Shown in pieces: positions 27,044 to 37,700 of a stretch of DNA of 64,000 nucleotides. The position numbers and the translations under genes were made by a program. Location: positions 1-64,000 of the forward strand of contig CAUSCF010000008.1 of NCBI GenBank assembly GCA_963530295.1, read 5' to 3'. The DNA comes from JABCPE02 sp963530295 (GTDB lineage: Bacteria; Bacteroidota; Bacteroidia; Flavobacteriales; Weeksellaceae). Positions within the stretch are counted from its first letter, which is position 1. Each line of letters begins with the position of its first letter. A model generated the notes under the pieces. It had not been told where the DNA came from, did no database searches, and saw only the letters and a list, made by a program, of their open reading frames with translations.

Positions 27044-28006
27044 TTAATTATGTTCAGGGTCTGAAGATGATCTTTGAGGTATATTAAGAATCTCTCTTAC
27101 AGTATTTTCTTCTTTAATAACATTTTTTTGATCACTTCCCTCATAAATAGTATGAGCAATTTCATGAATCAGTGTTGCTTCAGCACTTTTAGGTGCAGTC
27201 ATAACTTTCTTATTTTGAAATATCACTTCGTAAGCTTTTCCGCACTTAGTGCCATCTGGGCAACTTTGGGCACCAGTTACAAGGTTTCTATTTGTATCTT
27301 GATATATATATGTTTCATTATATAGAGGAATATCTGTAAGATTTTGAGGATCCATTAGAATAGTAGCATTTACTATCTTATGATTTTTATTTGTATATAT
27401 TAGTGAAATGGCACCTCCCTCTGTTGCAACACCATTTGATTTTTTCTCAATTAATTGATTTTCATCACTTGTAAAATTACTTAGTTTTATATTTATATCA
27501 TAATCTATATCAATAGCCTTTTTCATAAGTTTTAATGATTTAATTTGCTTTCTATTCATATCTTTTGTATTACCTACAAATTCAAGTATCCCTTTTTCAT
27601 TAAATGAGAAATTATCCTTTCCGTAAATTCTATTTAAATATGATATTACTTTAGTTCTATCTGCTTGTTGAGGAACAATAATTCTTCTCCCATCAGGGTC
27701 TATGTATTTTATAGGATTATTAGCTACATAGGCATAAGGAGAGATATTAGAATATTTTTCTGCTAAAGGATCTACATTGAGCCATAGGGAAGTCTTACTA
27801 TCCAAGTACCTTGCACCATAATAATATAATCCAGTTTCTTGGTCTAGTTCTTTGCCGTTGAAAAGATACGGCATAGTTTTGCTTGTGCTGTGTTCCTCAA
27901 AGAGCACTTCCCCAAAGGCTATGTATTCCGTATGCTGGGTTATTCTTCCCTCTCTATCCGTAATGTAACTGCTTGACCCCAAATGGTCTGGGTGGTAAAA
28001 ATACAA
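27044..28006 (-). CDS. Orphan RHS C-terminal cassette 4: HExxH metallopeptidase toxin
   Basis: The first 107 residues of this 320-residue frame are the end of an RHS core (YFYHPDHLGSSSYITDREG through YIDPDGR). They are nearly identical to the main RHS protein. The remainder is a different domain ending in a zinc-peptidase motif HEIAH (residues 281-285), with glutamates at 299-300 as possible third ligand. The core homology continues upstream in frame to about 28050 but no ATG precedes it, so this is probably a silent cassette that could be expressed after recombination with the main gene. The start used here is a TTG-type codon inside the core. Confidence 0.75.
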   Translation of the reverse strand: MYFYHPDHLGSSSYITDREGRITQHTEYIAFGEVLFEEHSTSKTMPYLFNGKELDQETGLYYYGARYLDSKTSLWLNVDPLAEKYSNISPYAYVANNPIKYIDPDGRRIIVPQQADRTKVISYLNRIYGKDNFSFNEKGILEFVGNTKDMNRKQIKSLKLMKKAIDIDYDINIKLSNFTSDENQLIEKKSNGVATEGGAISLIYTNKNHKIVNATILMDPQNLTDIPLYNETYIYQDTNRNLVTGAQSCPDGTKCGKAYEVIFQNKKVMTAPKSAEATLIHEIAHTIYEGSDQKNVIKEENTVREILNIPQRSSSDPEHN

Positions 28007-28180
28007 ATTCTTTTCTCTTATTCCATTCGGAACGAAGCCATATCCTGCTTTTTATATTTTTCTTAAAGATCTGCTATTCTTTGAGGATTTGATAATTTAC
28101 CTTCTGCTTTCTCTTTGGTGATATGATGATACCTCATTTATTTTTATTGTGAATTTTTAATAATATATTTAGGATATTCC
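28007..28180 (-). other. Cassette 3/4 junction with RHS-core fragment and toxin-tail fossil
   Basis: From the right, this stretch holds a short leader after immunity gene 3 and then a fossil reading frame (ATG at about 28136). The fossil specifies HHITKEKAEGKLSNPQRIA and ends D-L-stop. After about 16 bases comes the start of the RHS-core homology (GYGFVPNGIREKN). The same D-L-stop followed by core sequence recurs near 29715 and 31304, so it marks the recombination join of each cassette. Confidence 0.6.
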
Positions 28181-28705
28181 CTATTTGTATAATTCCCATA
28201 AATATTTCTTGTCCTCTCTAATTAAAAGCATATTATGTCCATCTATAGCAATTATACCATCTTTCAGCGTAAATAAATATTGAGGTAAACCACTTATTCT
28301 GAAGCCTATTGGATTTAATTTTAATAAATAGATTATTTCTTTTGATTCCTTATCTATTAAATTAGTTTTACACCAATTTAATAGATATTTATCTCCATTA
28401 ATTAGTATTACTGAGTTTATATCTTTTTCTTTATCAAAAAAAATAAACCATTTTTTATTTTTTTTAAAATACCATTTATCATTTCTTATTTTAAAAATAG
28501 TTGTTGTAGTATTATTTAATGTATCTCTGCTAAATAACCCTTCTTCCTTAAATATTAAATCATCTAAAAATATTCTTTTGTATTCAAAAAAAACCTTATA
28601 CTTATTCTCTTGTTCAGGAGTGCTTTCAAATCGTATATTAATAAACTTCTGTGATAAACATACTGAACTAATACATAGGAACACTACTAATAATATATCT
28701 TTCAT
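28181..28705 (-). CDS. Putative secreted immunity protein of orphan cassette 3
   Basis: This 174-residue protein has a signal peptide (MKDILLVVFLCISSVCLSQ, cleavage near S-Q) and a beta-strand-rich mature region. Its ATG overlaps the toxin stop (ATGA), so translation is coupled to the HExxH toxin. No family is recognised. The signal peptide, shared with the immunity protein of cassette 4, points to a periplasmic or surface target for the metallopeptidase toxins. Confidence 0.62.
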   Translation of the reverse strand: MKDILLVVFLCISSVCLSQKFINIRFESTPEQENKYKVFFEYKRIFLDDLIFKEEGLFSRDTLNNTTTTIFKIRNDKWYFKKNKKWFIFFDKEKDINSVILINGDKYLLNWCKTNLIDKESKEIIYLLKLNPIGFRISGLPQYLFTLKDGIIAIDGHNMLLIREDKKYLWELYK

Positions 28706-29661
28706 TTTTCTTCATTTTTTCTTTCTTTCCAAATAATTTTACTAACTCTCTCATTATAAGATTTTAATTCTTCCTCATATGTATTACCATTGGCTTTAGA
28801 AAGTTTTTGTATATAATCTTTAAATTGTTTCGATTCTTTACTTCCTTCCCATACCAAATCATTTAATTGCAGATCAGTATAACCTAAATTATTATCTTGA
28901 TTATATTCTTTCAGAGCATTTAAATATGTATCATGATATTCCATAAAAGTATCATGATTATGTTCCTCTTTCTTGAAAGTTGTGGCTATTTTTGCATGTA
29001 ACGCCTCATGTATTAAAGTTCCTGCCATAGCAATTTCACTTTTTTCAAAATTGTTAGCTGTCAAAGCGGACTTTCCATAGTAAGATTTTGATTCTACTGC
29101 ATCAATAGATTTTCCTATAATTTTTTTCCCCTGTGTTTGGATACTTATTGTTCGAGTACTATATGTTGTAGCATTAGATCCTACTGATACATTTTTATCA
29201 CCATAATCTAAATAAAAATTAAAGGATTTTGAATTAGAATACTTTGATAAAATATTTTTATATACAGTATTAGTTTTCATTAAATTTTTATATATAGAAG
29301 CATATGAAGATTTTAGAAACTCTTTTGATGGAATAACATCTCTCCCATCAGGATCTATAAATTTAATTGGGTTATTCAGTGTATAGGTATATGGTGATGT
29401 TTCTGGATACTTTTCTGCCAGCGGGTCAGTATTGAGCCAAAGGCTGGTTTTCATATCCAGATACCTTGCCCCAAAATAAGTCAGATTGGTCTCACTGTCC
29501 AGTTCCTTTCCATTAAACAGATACGGCATGGTCTTGCTTGTGCTGTGTTCCTCAAAGAGTACTTCTCCAAAAGCAATATACTCCGTATGCTGGGTTATTC
29601 TTCCTTCTCTATCAGTAATATACGAAGAACTTCCCAAATGGCCTGGATGGTAAAAATACAA
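28702..29661 (-). CDS. Orphan RHS C-terminal cassette 3: HExxH metallopeptidase toxin
   Basis: The 319-residue frame starts with about 107 residues of RHS core ending FIDPDGR, nearly identical to the main RHS protein. A variable domain follows whose motif GTLIHEALHAKIA (H218, E219, H222) is a zinc-peptidase signature. The nearby histidines in EEHNHDTFMEYHD could supply a third ligand. In-frame core homology extends to about 29701, where a stop codon blocks it, and no ATG is present. It is therefore an orphan, promoterless-looking cassette with its own immunity gene. Confidence 0.75.
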   Translation of the reverse strand: MYFYHPGHLGSSSYITDREGRITQHTEYIAFGEVLFEEHSTSKTMPYLFNGKELDSETNLTYFGARYLDMKTSLWLNTDPLAEKYPETSPYTYTLNNPIKFIDPDGRDVIPSKEFLKSSYASIYKNLMKTNTVYKNILSKYSNSKSFNFYLDYGDKNVSVGSNATTYSTRTISIQTQGKKIIGKSIDAVESKSYYGKSALTANNFEKSEIAMAGTLIHEALHAKIATTFKKEEHNHDTFMEYHDTYLNALKEYNQDNNLGYTDLQLNDLVWEGSKESKQFKDYIQKLSKANGNTYEEELKSYNERVSKIIWKERKNEEK

Positions 29662-29751
29662 ATTTTTCTCTATTATTCCATTATCTATGAAGCCATACCC
29701 TGATTTTATATTTTCCTAAAGATCTTTTTCTCTGTTTTTGTATTTATTATG

Positions 29752-29807
29752 TTTATCAGATAGTTATATATTATTTATAATTAAAACAACACATCTGGAA
29801 CATTACC
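29752..29807 (-). repeat. Scar repeat B of the RHS cassette array
   Basis: These 56 bases are the same as 26484-26539 over nearly their full length. Here the reading frame upstream is preserved further, as the toxin fossil at 29781-29885, which explains the origin of all three copies. Confidence 0.8.
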
Positions 29808-29885
29808 TATATTCTTAATACCATTCGTTCCTCCCAAAAATATTGTAGAAATATCTATTGCTGTGGCAAGTCTTTCTGCGTTTTA
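29781..29885 (-). pseudogene. Fossil 3' end of an RHS-linked toxin
   Basis: On the - strand a frame reads AERLATAIDISTIFLGG, then TNGIKNIGNVPDVLF and stop. Its first part matches residues of cassette 2's toxin (AERIATAVDISTIFLGGG) at both protein and DNA level. The fossil lacks any start and begins abruptly after a tandem repeat. It shows that an older cassette with a related linker once stood here and was almost wholly removed. Confidence 0.7.
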
Positions 29886-29902
29886 TTCTATTCTTCCAAA
29901 AT

Positions 29903-29950
29903 TAATTCTTCCTTATAATTTAATTCTTCCTTATAATTTAATTTTTCCTA
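29903..29950 (-). repeat. Tandem 18-base repeat over the stop of immunity gene 2
   Basis: Two exact copies of taattcttccttataatt (29903-29920 and 29921-29938) and a partial third copy (29939-29950) cover the stop codon of immunity gene 2. The last codons (G-K/R-I-K-L-stop) are thereby repeated downstream. Slippage or a small duplication is the likely cause. Confidence 0.75.
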
Positions 29951-30383
29951 TATTTGAAATATTATAGTTCTCATAGATACATAATAATTCATCAAATATT
30001 TTTTCATTTACAATTGAACTAGCATTAACGATTCCTTCCTTAATCACCATAGAGGAATTATATATCAGTATAATTTGTTTATTATTAAAAACTAGCTTAT
30101 TCAATTCTACAATTAGATTATAGATATTGCATTTATCCATTCCTATAAGCCCTATTATAATAATATCGTTAATTTCCAATAAATCAATAATTATGTTATA
30201 TACAAATAGGTACTCTACCGCTTTATATTTTGGTATTTGTTTTTCTTCGGCGTAATCTATTAATGTTTTTGTTTTTATATCTTTTGTTATTATATTAATA
30301 ATAACAACTCTTTTTCTTTCTTGATAAAGCTTGAGTTTATCAGAAAGGGATTCTATTGAGGTTAAGAATTGTATATATATCAT
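29931..30383 (-). CDS. Putative cytoplasmic immunity protein of orphan cassette 2
   Basis: This 150-residue protein is rich in I, N and K, without a signal peptide. Alternating apolar strands and helices suggest a small alpha/beta protein. It starts five bases after the stop of cassette 2's toxin. The absence of a signal peptide contrasts with cassettes 3 and 4 and fits a toxin acting in the cytoplasm. The family is unknown. Confidence 0.6.
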   Translation of the reverse strand: MIYIQFLTSIESLSDKLKLYQERKRVVIINIITKDIKTKTLIDYAEEKQIPKYKAVEYLFVYNIIIDLLEINDIIIIGLIGMDKCNIYNLIVELNKLVFNNKQIILIYNSSMVIKEGIVNASSIVNEKIFDELLCIYENYNISNIGKIKL

Positions 30384-30388
30384 CTTGT

Positions 30389-31231
30389 TTAATTTGAAGT
30401 TGGTAGTTGATATGTTTTATATCCATAATTAGAAGGATTTGCTTTTTGAAAATGGCCTTTATCTATTATATCTTCTACATATTTTGAATTTCCTGTCTCA
30501 TCGGCATATTTTAAAGCAGCATTCATTCTATGATTACCATCTGTTAATATAATTTTTCCATTATGTATAAACCCCGCCCCTCCTTTACTTTTATATGTTC
30601 CATCTTTCATCGCTTTATAATATTTATCAACTATTGTTTTTACTACTGATTTCTGAGTTGAATATATATTATTTGCTTTTGCTATTTCTGCAACTCGAGA
30701 TGCATTAGAAGGAGCTTTCAATGCTTTTACTGTTTTAAAAAGACTTCCTCCTCCCAAAAATATTGTAGAAATATCTACAGCTGTAGCAATTCTTTCTGCG
30801 TTTTGCTCACTTGCACCTAAAGCCTCTGCACCAGCTTTAGTTCCTGTATGTAATAATGTGTTCGTAGTTTCTCCTGTCCATAGTTGTCTTGCTCCAGCTT
30901 GAAAATTATCTACTCCATTTAAGAATAGTGGAACCATCAAAGGTGTTGCTGTTCCACCTGAAAAATACTCTCCTACACCTGAACCAACTACTTCTACAGC
31001 CCCTCCTAACATTTGAGCCCCTCCCCACAATCTAGTCCAAAATTTAGATTGCTTCCCGTTCGGGTCTATATACAATATTGGGTTTTGATAAGTATATCCA
31101 TAAGTATTGAGGTTCATAGGGTTGAATACACCACTGTTGTGTTGTCCGTCTATATAGTGCTCGTGCTCAAAGGTAGGATTATAGCCACTAAGAGGATCAG
31201 TATTCAGCCATAGACTGGTTTTACTATCCAA
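30389..31231 (-). CDS. Orphan RHS C-terminal cassette 2: ParB/sulfiredoxin-like toxin domain
   Basis: This 280-residue frame begins inside the RHS core (ARYLDSKTSLWLNTDP) and reaches YIDPNGKQ at about residue 60. A glycine- and alanine-rich hydrophobic linker follows (GGAQMLGGAVEVVGSGVGEY, then AERIATAVDISTIFLGGG). The C-terminal domain has GKIILTDGNHRMNAALKYA, which resembles the G-x-H-R motif of ParB/sulfiredoxin-fold nucleases. Core homology continues in frame to 31303 without an ATG, so the cassette is an orphan. A nuclease or nucleotide-directed toxin is inferred. Confidence 0.65.
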   Translation of the reverse strand: MDSKTSLWLNTDPLSGYNPTFEHEHYIDGQHNSGVFNPMNLNTYGYTYQNPILYIDPNGKQSKFWTRLWGGAQMLGGAVEVVGSGVGEYFSGGTATPLMVPLFLNGVDNFQAGARQLWTGETTNTLLHTGTKAGAEALGASEQNAERIATAVDISTIFLGGGSLFKTVKALKAPSNASRVAEIAKANNIYSTQKSVVKTIVDKYYKAMKDGTYKSKGGAGFIHNGKIILTDGNHRMNAALKYADETGNSKYVEDIIDKGHFQKANPSNYGYKTYQLPTSN

Positions 31232-31331
31232 GTATCTCGCTCCGTAGTAGTAAAGCCCCGTCTCCGTATCTAACTCCTTCCCATTGAATAGATATGGCTT
31301 TAAAGATCTTCTTATCTACATGTTAACTTTG

Positions 31332-31387
31332 TTTATCAGATAGTTATATATTATTTATAATCAAAACAACACTTCTGGAACACTACT
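31332..31387 (-). repeat. Scar repeat C of the RHS cassette array
   Basis: This third copy of the 56-base repeat, with a few substitutions (the encoded tail is V-P-E-V-L-F-stop), lies directly downstream of immunity gene 1. The cassette-2 core fragment begins 28 bases further along the - strand, after a D-L-stop join. Confidence 0.8.
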
Positions 31388-31391
31388 CCTA

Positions 31392-31784
31392 TTATTCAGG
31401 TTTTTTAAAATCATAACAATACATCAGATACGCATTATATTCTATATTAGATAATACATGATATGATTCATTTTCTTTTCTAATAATATTATGTTTTATA
31501 TCATACAAGTCATATGGATAATAGATACTCCTAAAATATTCTTTATTTTTACCATATAACTTACTGTATAAATAAAATACCACAAAAGGATGATATCTTT
31601 TTCTCTCTCTTTTCAGATAATCAAAGTCATAAAGTTCTATTAATTGGTTTTTATAGGTTTCCACTTTTATCTGGAAATAAATCATTATTCCTCCTATCAA
31701 AATAAATATTAGCAACAAGAAAACTTTTATTATTTTCACTGCTATTTTTAGTATCTTTTTTAGCATTTTCATCATTTTTATCAT
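31392..31784 (-). CDS. Putative membrane-anchored immunity protein of the main RHS toxin
   Basis: This 130-residue protein has an N-terminal membrane helix (about residues 15-35, IKVFLLLIFILIGGIMIYFQ) and a small charged, tyrosine-rich domain that would lie on the periplasmic side. The ATG overlaps the stop of the giant RHS gene (ATGA), the typical toxin/immunity coupling. No family is recognised. The topology fits a toxin acting on the envelope or peptidoglycan. Confidence 0.62.
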   Translation of the reverse strand: MIKMMKMLKKILKIAVKIIKVFLLLIFILIGGIMIYFQIKVETYKNQLIELYDFDYLKRERKRYHPFVVFYLYSKLYGKNKEYFRSIYYPYDLYDIKHNIIRKENESYHVLSNIEYNAYLMYCYDFKKPE

Positions 31785-34700
31785 TTATCTTCAAATTTTA
31801 TTTCTACTTTTTTTGATGACCAACCATCTTTTCCTAACCACCTCTCTAATTTATTTTTTCCCACATTCCTAGGATCCCATGTATGTGTAGTTTTATAATA
31901 TTTTCCACTGCTTTTATCTTTTTCAAATACATCATATTTTATACTACCTGTTTCTAATATTTCATCATTTGATAAGTCACTAGGTATTGAATAAGGAATA
32001 ATTTTATCTACTGCTTTTTTAACATTAACTCCTTCTACACCTTCAACAGCTTGTCTTATTGCGTCTTTAGCTTGAAAAGTACAATATACCCCCTCACATA
32101 CACTTCCTGGGTTTCTAGCTTCTGCTTCAAGGGTTTCAGCTAAATTTTTTAGAATTTTATCCTTAAGTTTATAATGATATCGCTTAACTTTATCTCCACT
32201 ATCTAAATAAGCCTTTATGATTTTTGCTTCGTCATTACCTCTATAATGTACACCATCTGACCCCCTTCTTCTTTGTGGCTCTGTCTCATTCCCTGATAAA
32301 GAAACATATAAGACACCTTTATTTTTATCATATTTACCATAATATCCTACAGTGGTATGACCTGTACCTCCTGAAACATAATATATAAAAGCAACATTAT
32401 ATACATCTGGAGATAATGTTTGCTTTCCATTAGGGTCTATGTATATTATAGGATTATTATAAGTATAAGAATATGTTGCCATATTCATTGGGTTGTAGAT
32501 ACCTCCATTATGCTGACCATCTATGTAATGTTCAGTTTCTTGTATAGGATTATAACCACTGAGCGGGTCAGTATTGAGCCACAGGCTGGTTTTCATATCC
32601 AGATATCTCGCCCCAAAATAAGTCAGATTGGTCTCACTGTCCAGCTCTTTGCCATTAAACAAATACGGCATGGTCTTGCTTGTAGAATGCTCTTCAAACA
32701 ACACCTCTCCAAACGCTATATACTCTGTATGCTGGGTTATTCTTCCTTCTCGGTCGGTGATGTAAGACGAAGACCCCAAGTGGTCTGGATGGTAAAAATA
32801 CAAATTCTTCTCTCTTATTCCATTCGGAACGAAGCCATACCCAGCTTTCACGGTCTGTGGCGTAATCGGGTCTCCGTACTGCACAGGAGGACCTGGGACA
32901 TCTCCCGGCTCGTTGAACTTCGGTGGTCTTGGCCAGCCTTCCGGCGGTTCTTGGTCTTGGCGGATATTCTGCCATCCAAGGCTCGGGTAAGGCTGTCCTG
33001 TCCATTCAGGGCTGGCGTAGATGCCATGCTGTGTTGGCGGACCAGGGGGAACCTTTAGTCCTCTTATGTAGTTATCCCTTGCCTCCTGCATCTGGGCGTT
33101 TTGGCGGATGTAGTCTATTCCTCCCGCCATGATGCCCGTATTTTTATGCACAAAAGTCCCTTCGCCCAGCTTGGAGACTATCCTGCTGCTTCCCTCAAAA
33201 TAATGCTTGGTAAATTTCCCTTTCTGCACCACAAAATAAGGGTTTACATAGGCGGTATAGTCGTCCATGTGGGTGATGACTGCCGATGTCAGCCCGTTGG
33301 TCACCACCGTACTGCTCTCTCCGCTGCTTTTCACCGCTCTCTCGCCCGTGTGGTCGTAGGTGTAAAGATGCAGTTTTCCATTATCGTTAATGCCCCTCAG
33401 CCTGTTCTCCTCGTCCCAAACCATAGAACGGAAGCTCTTGGATTCCTCGTAGTACACAGGATTACCGTTGCCGTCATACTGGTAAGTTCGGGCTTTAGGT
33501 TTACCCATCTCCATGATTTCACTCGGGGCGTGAGGGTGGGCAGGGTTGTTGTAGCTGTAGTCCAGCGTATAGCCCTTCTGCACCCCTCCGGAGAGGTGGT
33601 TGAGTTCTTTCTTTGTAATGGAGTTAAGATTATTATAACTCATTTTCAGCTCATAGCTGGCACTGGTGAGCTCTCCGGTGTAGTTTCCTTTGGCAAGGGT
33701 CAGTCGGTTGAGATTATCATACTGATATTCATAGCTGGATGCCCCGCCCAGTGCATTGCGGATAATAGGAAGCTGGTTCTCCACCTTGAGGATGTTCCCT
33801 ACCAAATCATACGCATAACGGTTGTTCTGGATAAGGAAACTTCCCCCGCCTCCTGCTGGAGCAAGACTTTCGGCCTTGAGCTGTTCAAGGCGTCTCATCA
33901 CAGGGTCGTAGTGGTAGCGGGTCTCGGTATCGTTTCCGTAGAGACGGTATACTTTCTGCTCAAACTCATCATAGCCCTGCTGTTTCAGGTAGGTGTAGGC
34001 ATGCTCCTCACTTGGTGCTGTGCCTTCGGGAGCTTTATAGCCTTTCAGGCTCGTTAAGTTCCCCGCAATATTATACCCAAAGTCCAGTCTTTCTCCATCA
34101 GGATAAACCAGCTTTTGGATACGGTTCCAGCTGTCATATTCATACTGGGTTACGTAGGTCTGCACTTCTACAGGCTTTATACGCAGACTTCGGATTTCCT
34201 TAGTTACCTCGCCCATATCTCCGTAGAAGTATTCAGTTCCTCCACTCGCATCTTCTACCAGCCAGAGTCTTCCTCTTCTTCCTGCCTGCTCACTCTGTGC
34301 TCCATAGTGGTAGCGGACACTGTTTTCAGGATATTTTGGGTATTTTATCTCCTGCAGGCGGTTGTAGTCATAGTGGTAGGTGATGTAGCCATCAGGCATT
34401 TCTCCGCGTATCTGGCTGGTTTGTCTCTTGATGAGATTTCCTGCCTTGTCATAGACTAAAATAGTCGTTCCTGCATCAGGATGTACTAATTTGGTTCTTC
34501 TTCCTAAGAGGTCATACTCGCTCAGGGTCTGGTGTCCCTGTGCATCGGTTACCTTGGTAAGCTCTCCTATGGCACTGTATTCAAAGTGGGTCTCTGTGCC
34601 GTCAGGCTGCACTTGGGTCAGCGCTCTTCCCTGCGCATCGGTATAGGTATGGCTTTGTCTATTGAGCGCATCTGTCTGTGTGGTGTGCAGGGTATTTTCC

Positions 34701-37700
34701 CCCTTGTGGTGGGTGATTTTATAAGCTGTTTTCACGCTGGAACCATCAGGCAGAATCTGCTCTACTGGTCGGTCTTTCTCATCATAGAGGGTTTTAGTAG
34801 GTGATATGCTGCTGCTTGGTGCGGGCACCAGCTGGCTCTGCACCGATGCAGTGAATGGATAATAGGTCTCTACTACCCTGCCTAAGGCATCATAGATCTG
34901 TTTTCCAGAGATGATGTGTTTTTCTTCATCAGCAAGTCCTCTTCCCCTGAAGATACTTGCGGTCTTTTTCACCTGCACCGCTCTTCCCAGCCCGTCAGCA
35001 TAGGTATAGGTTTCTATATCTCGGTTATGCTCAGGGTCGTAGTTTCTGGTCAGTGCATAAGGCAGTTGTCCAGCAGGACGAGACTGATTAAGGTTCGGAT
35101 ACTCATAACGGATGGTGTAGGGTTTTCCAGCTTTGGCTTCTTTAGGACCTAAGATACTGATGGTTCTTCCCTTAGCATCCAGCGTATAGAGCATACTCTC
35201 CCCGTTTCGGTCAGTAGTTTTTACTGGTACTCCAAAACGGTAGTCATACTCCATGGTGTTTTCATACCCAAAATGATCTTTAATCTTGGTAATATGGCTG
35301 TGAGTTTCAGGGTTGTACTGATAGCTGAGCTGTGAGCGTTGTCCTTTCTCATTCTCTGCACCAGTTACCTGTACCAGGTTGCCATATTCATCATAAGAAA
35401 GCTGTGTCTCTGTATAGATTCCTACTCCAGAGAACTGGCGTATTTTGATGACTTCTGCAGTCTGCGGGTGGATGTCTGCTTCCCGTTTTCTTACCTCTCC
35501 ATTAGCATCTTTTACGATGATACTTTGGGCAATACCCCCGAAGTAAGGGGTTGCACTTTCATAATAGCGGATATCAGCTTCTATCTTATCAGAAGGTTTT
35601 CCTGCTCCATGGTCTATGTACTTGACGATATTTCCTACTTGGTCATAGTGTTTCTCCGTTTTCTTTTCTAGGTAATCGCTCTGCTCATATACTCGTTCTC
35701 TCTCCTCTTTTGGTGCGATAAATACAGATTTTGTATCCATCTGCGGAAGAGAAAGTTGGTTCGACGGGATTACCGCCCCGCTTTGTGCATCTGCGATGTG
35801 GTAAGTTACACTGCTTTCGCTGAGTTTCGCTCCATTTTTATCAAAGGTTGTACTTTTCTTAAGCTGAGATTTTCTAAAAAAGTCTTCATTATAATATTCC
35901 TGAACGCTGGTTCTCAGCACTGTACCATCTTGTGGATTGATCTGCATCTGCTTTACCTCACCATAACCATAGAAACTGCGCTCTCTTCGGTCATAGTAAG
36001 GTTTGTTGTATTCAAATCTTGAGATAGCGTAATCTTCTCCATCACCAGTATAGCCATCAAATACCTTTACTTCTTTGAGTACCCATTGGCTGTTAGGGTT
36101 TTCATAAGTTGGCATTTTACGCTCATAATCTATTTCAAACCAGCTTCCTGTTGCTGTTTCTACCCTCTTCAGCATATTGGTTCTGCGGATATTAGAATAG
36201 GCTACTCTCAGGTCATTTTCATCTTCAGAGAGTACATAATCTAAGTTGCCATCACCATCTACATCAAGGAAAGTAGCCTCTACACGGTTAGTATTGGTTC
36301 CATAGGAGCCTCCTCCTGTAAAACTAAGACGGATAAATATAACAGGTATATTAAATCCAAAGGAAAGGTTCACACCCCCTCCATGACTTATGGAGACATT
36401 TCTTCCTACAGGTCTTCCAGCTGTTCTAGGAATGAACAGAGGAGTGGTATCCCACCGGTTTCCAAGGTTAGGATAAACAAGAGTTCCATTATCTTGGTAG
36501 ATTACTTTATCTGCCAGTCCATCACCAGTCATATCCATCAGCTGAGTTTTCATATCAGTGATAGATTTTCCGTAGCTGTATCCTCCAGTAAAGGATCCTG
36601 ATTGTCTTGAAAAACCAAGACTTGGACCTCCACTGGTATCTGTACTTTCTCCTTTATTGAGTTCTCCAAAATTCCAAGGTTCTGGACTCCAGAAGCCATA
36701 TCCAGTATTGTAGGAAACATAACTACTCGTTACTCTGTCTGCCAGCCCATCTCCATTAATATCGGTATAGGTATGCTCTGCATAGTCTTCTCCAGAAGAG
36801 ATGCCTCCGCTGAGTCCCAATGTTGCTTTTGCCTTATCAGCATCTTGTGTTCCTTGGGTAGCAGTATTTTGCTGTTGTTGGGTAGATTTCTCTGTATTTT
36901 TAGATGCAGATGATTTAGCTAAAGGATGGGCATAGGTTCCATTGATAGAGCCTCCTTGGTTAGAGGTTTTAGAATGAGTGAAGTCTCCTATTTCTGCAGC
37001 TTGAGCTGAGATGCCTCCTCTCGGGGTGGTATACTGCACAAAGCCTCCACGAACAAAATCTGGGAAACGGTCACCATTAAAATCCGCCATGGTCTCTTTG
37101 ATGTAGGTATCTCCAGAACCTCTGGAACCACCAATTCCTACACTTCCCCCTCCGAAATTTGCTCCTATAGAGAAGACCTCACTACGCCCTTCATTAACCA
37201 TATTTAAGGCTCTACCACTACCTCCTGAAAGCACAGGAAGTGAAGTGTCTAAATACTGAATAATATCATTTTCTCCTAATCTGGAAGGAGAAAATTCCTC
37301 TCTGCTGATATAAATATCATCTTCCAATCCTGTAAATCTTGAAATAGGAGTATTTCCTTTTGTCCTAATGAAATAATGATTAGAAGCCTCCATTTCTGGA
37401 CGGGCAATACTTCCATCATGCTGACTAGGATCTACATTAGGAGGGTTAGAGCTGTCATAATTTCCATAGTTCTCTACCAGCAGACTTTGGTCTATGGTAC
37501 TAGAAGCTTTAGTTCCATTAAGCACAAAACTTCCCCATCCTCTAAAGGCTTTACCAAATTTTACTTCACTATGAGGTTCCTCAAAAGGAATATAAACCCC
37601 ATAATCTCTATGTTGCTGAATGGAGGTAGCAATATGATGACGATGAGTAGGAGTATATCGAGGGTCTGTCTTCGCTAGTCTTATAGAATCCTTAATTTGA

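Noticed and set aside
29903..29950. CRISPR-like repeat array
   Set aside because: The 18-base copies are directly adjacent without spacers and simply duplicate the end of an immunity gene.
32420..34459. Long + strand open frames opposite the RHS gene
   Set aside because: They lie in the G+C-rich part of the gene, where stop codons are rare in all frames. Their products are low-quality and the - strand frame is clearly the RHS repeat protein.
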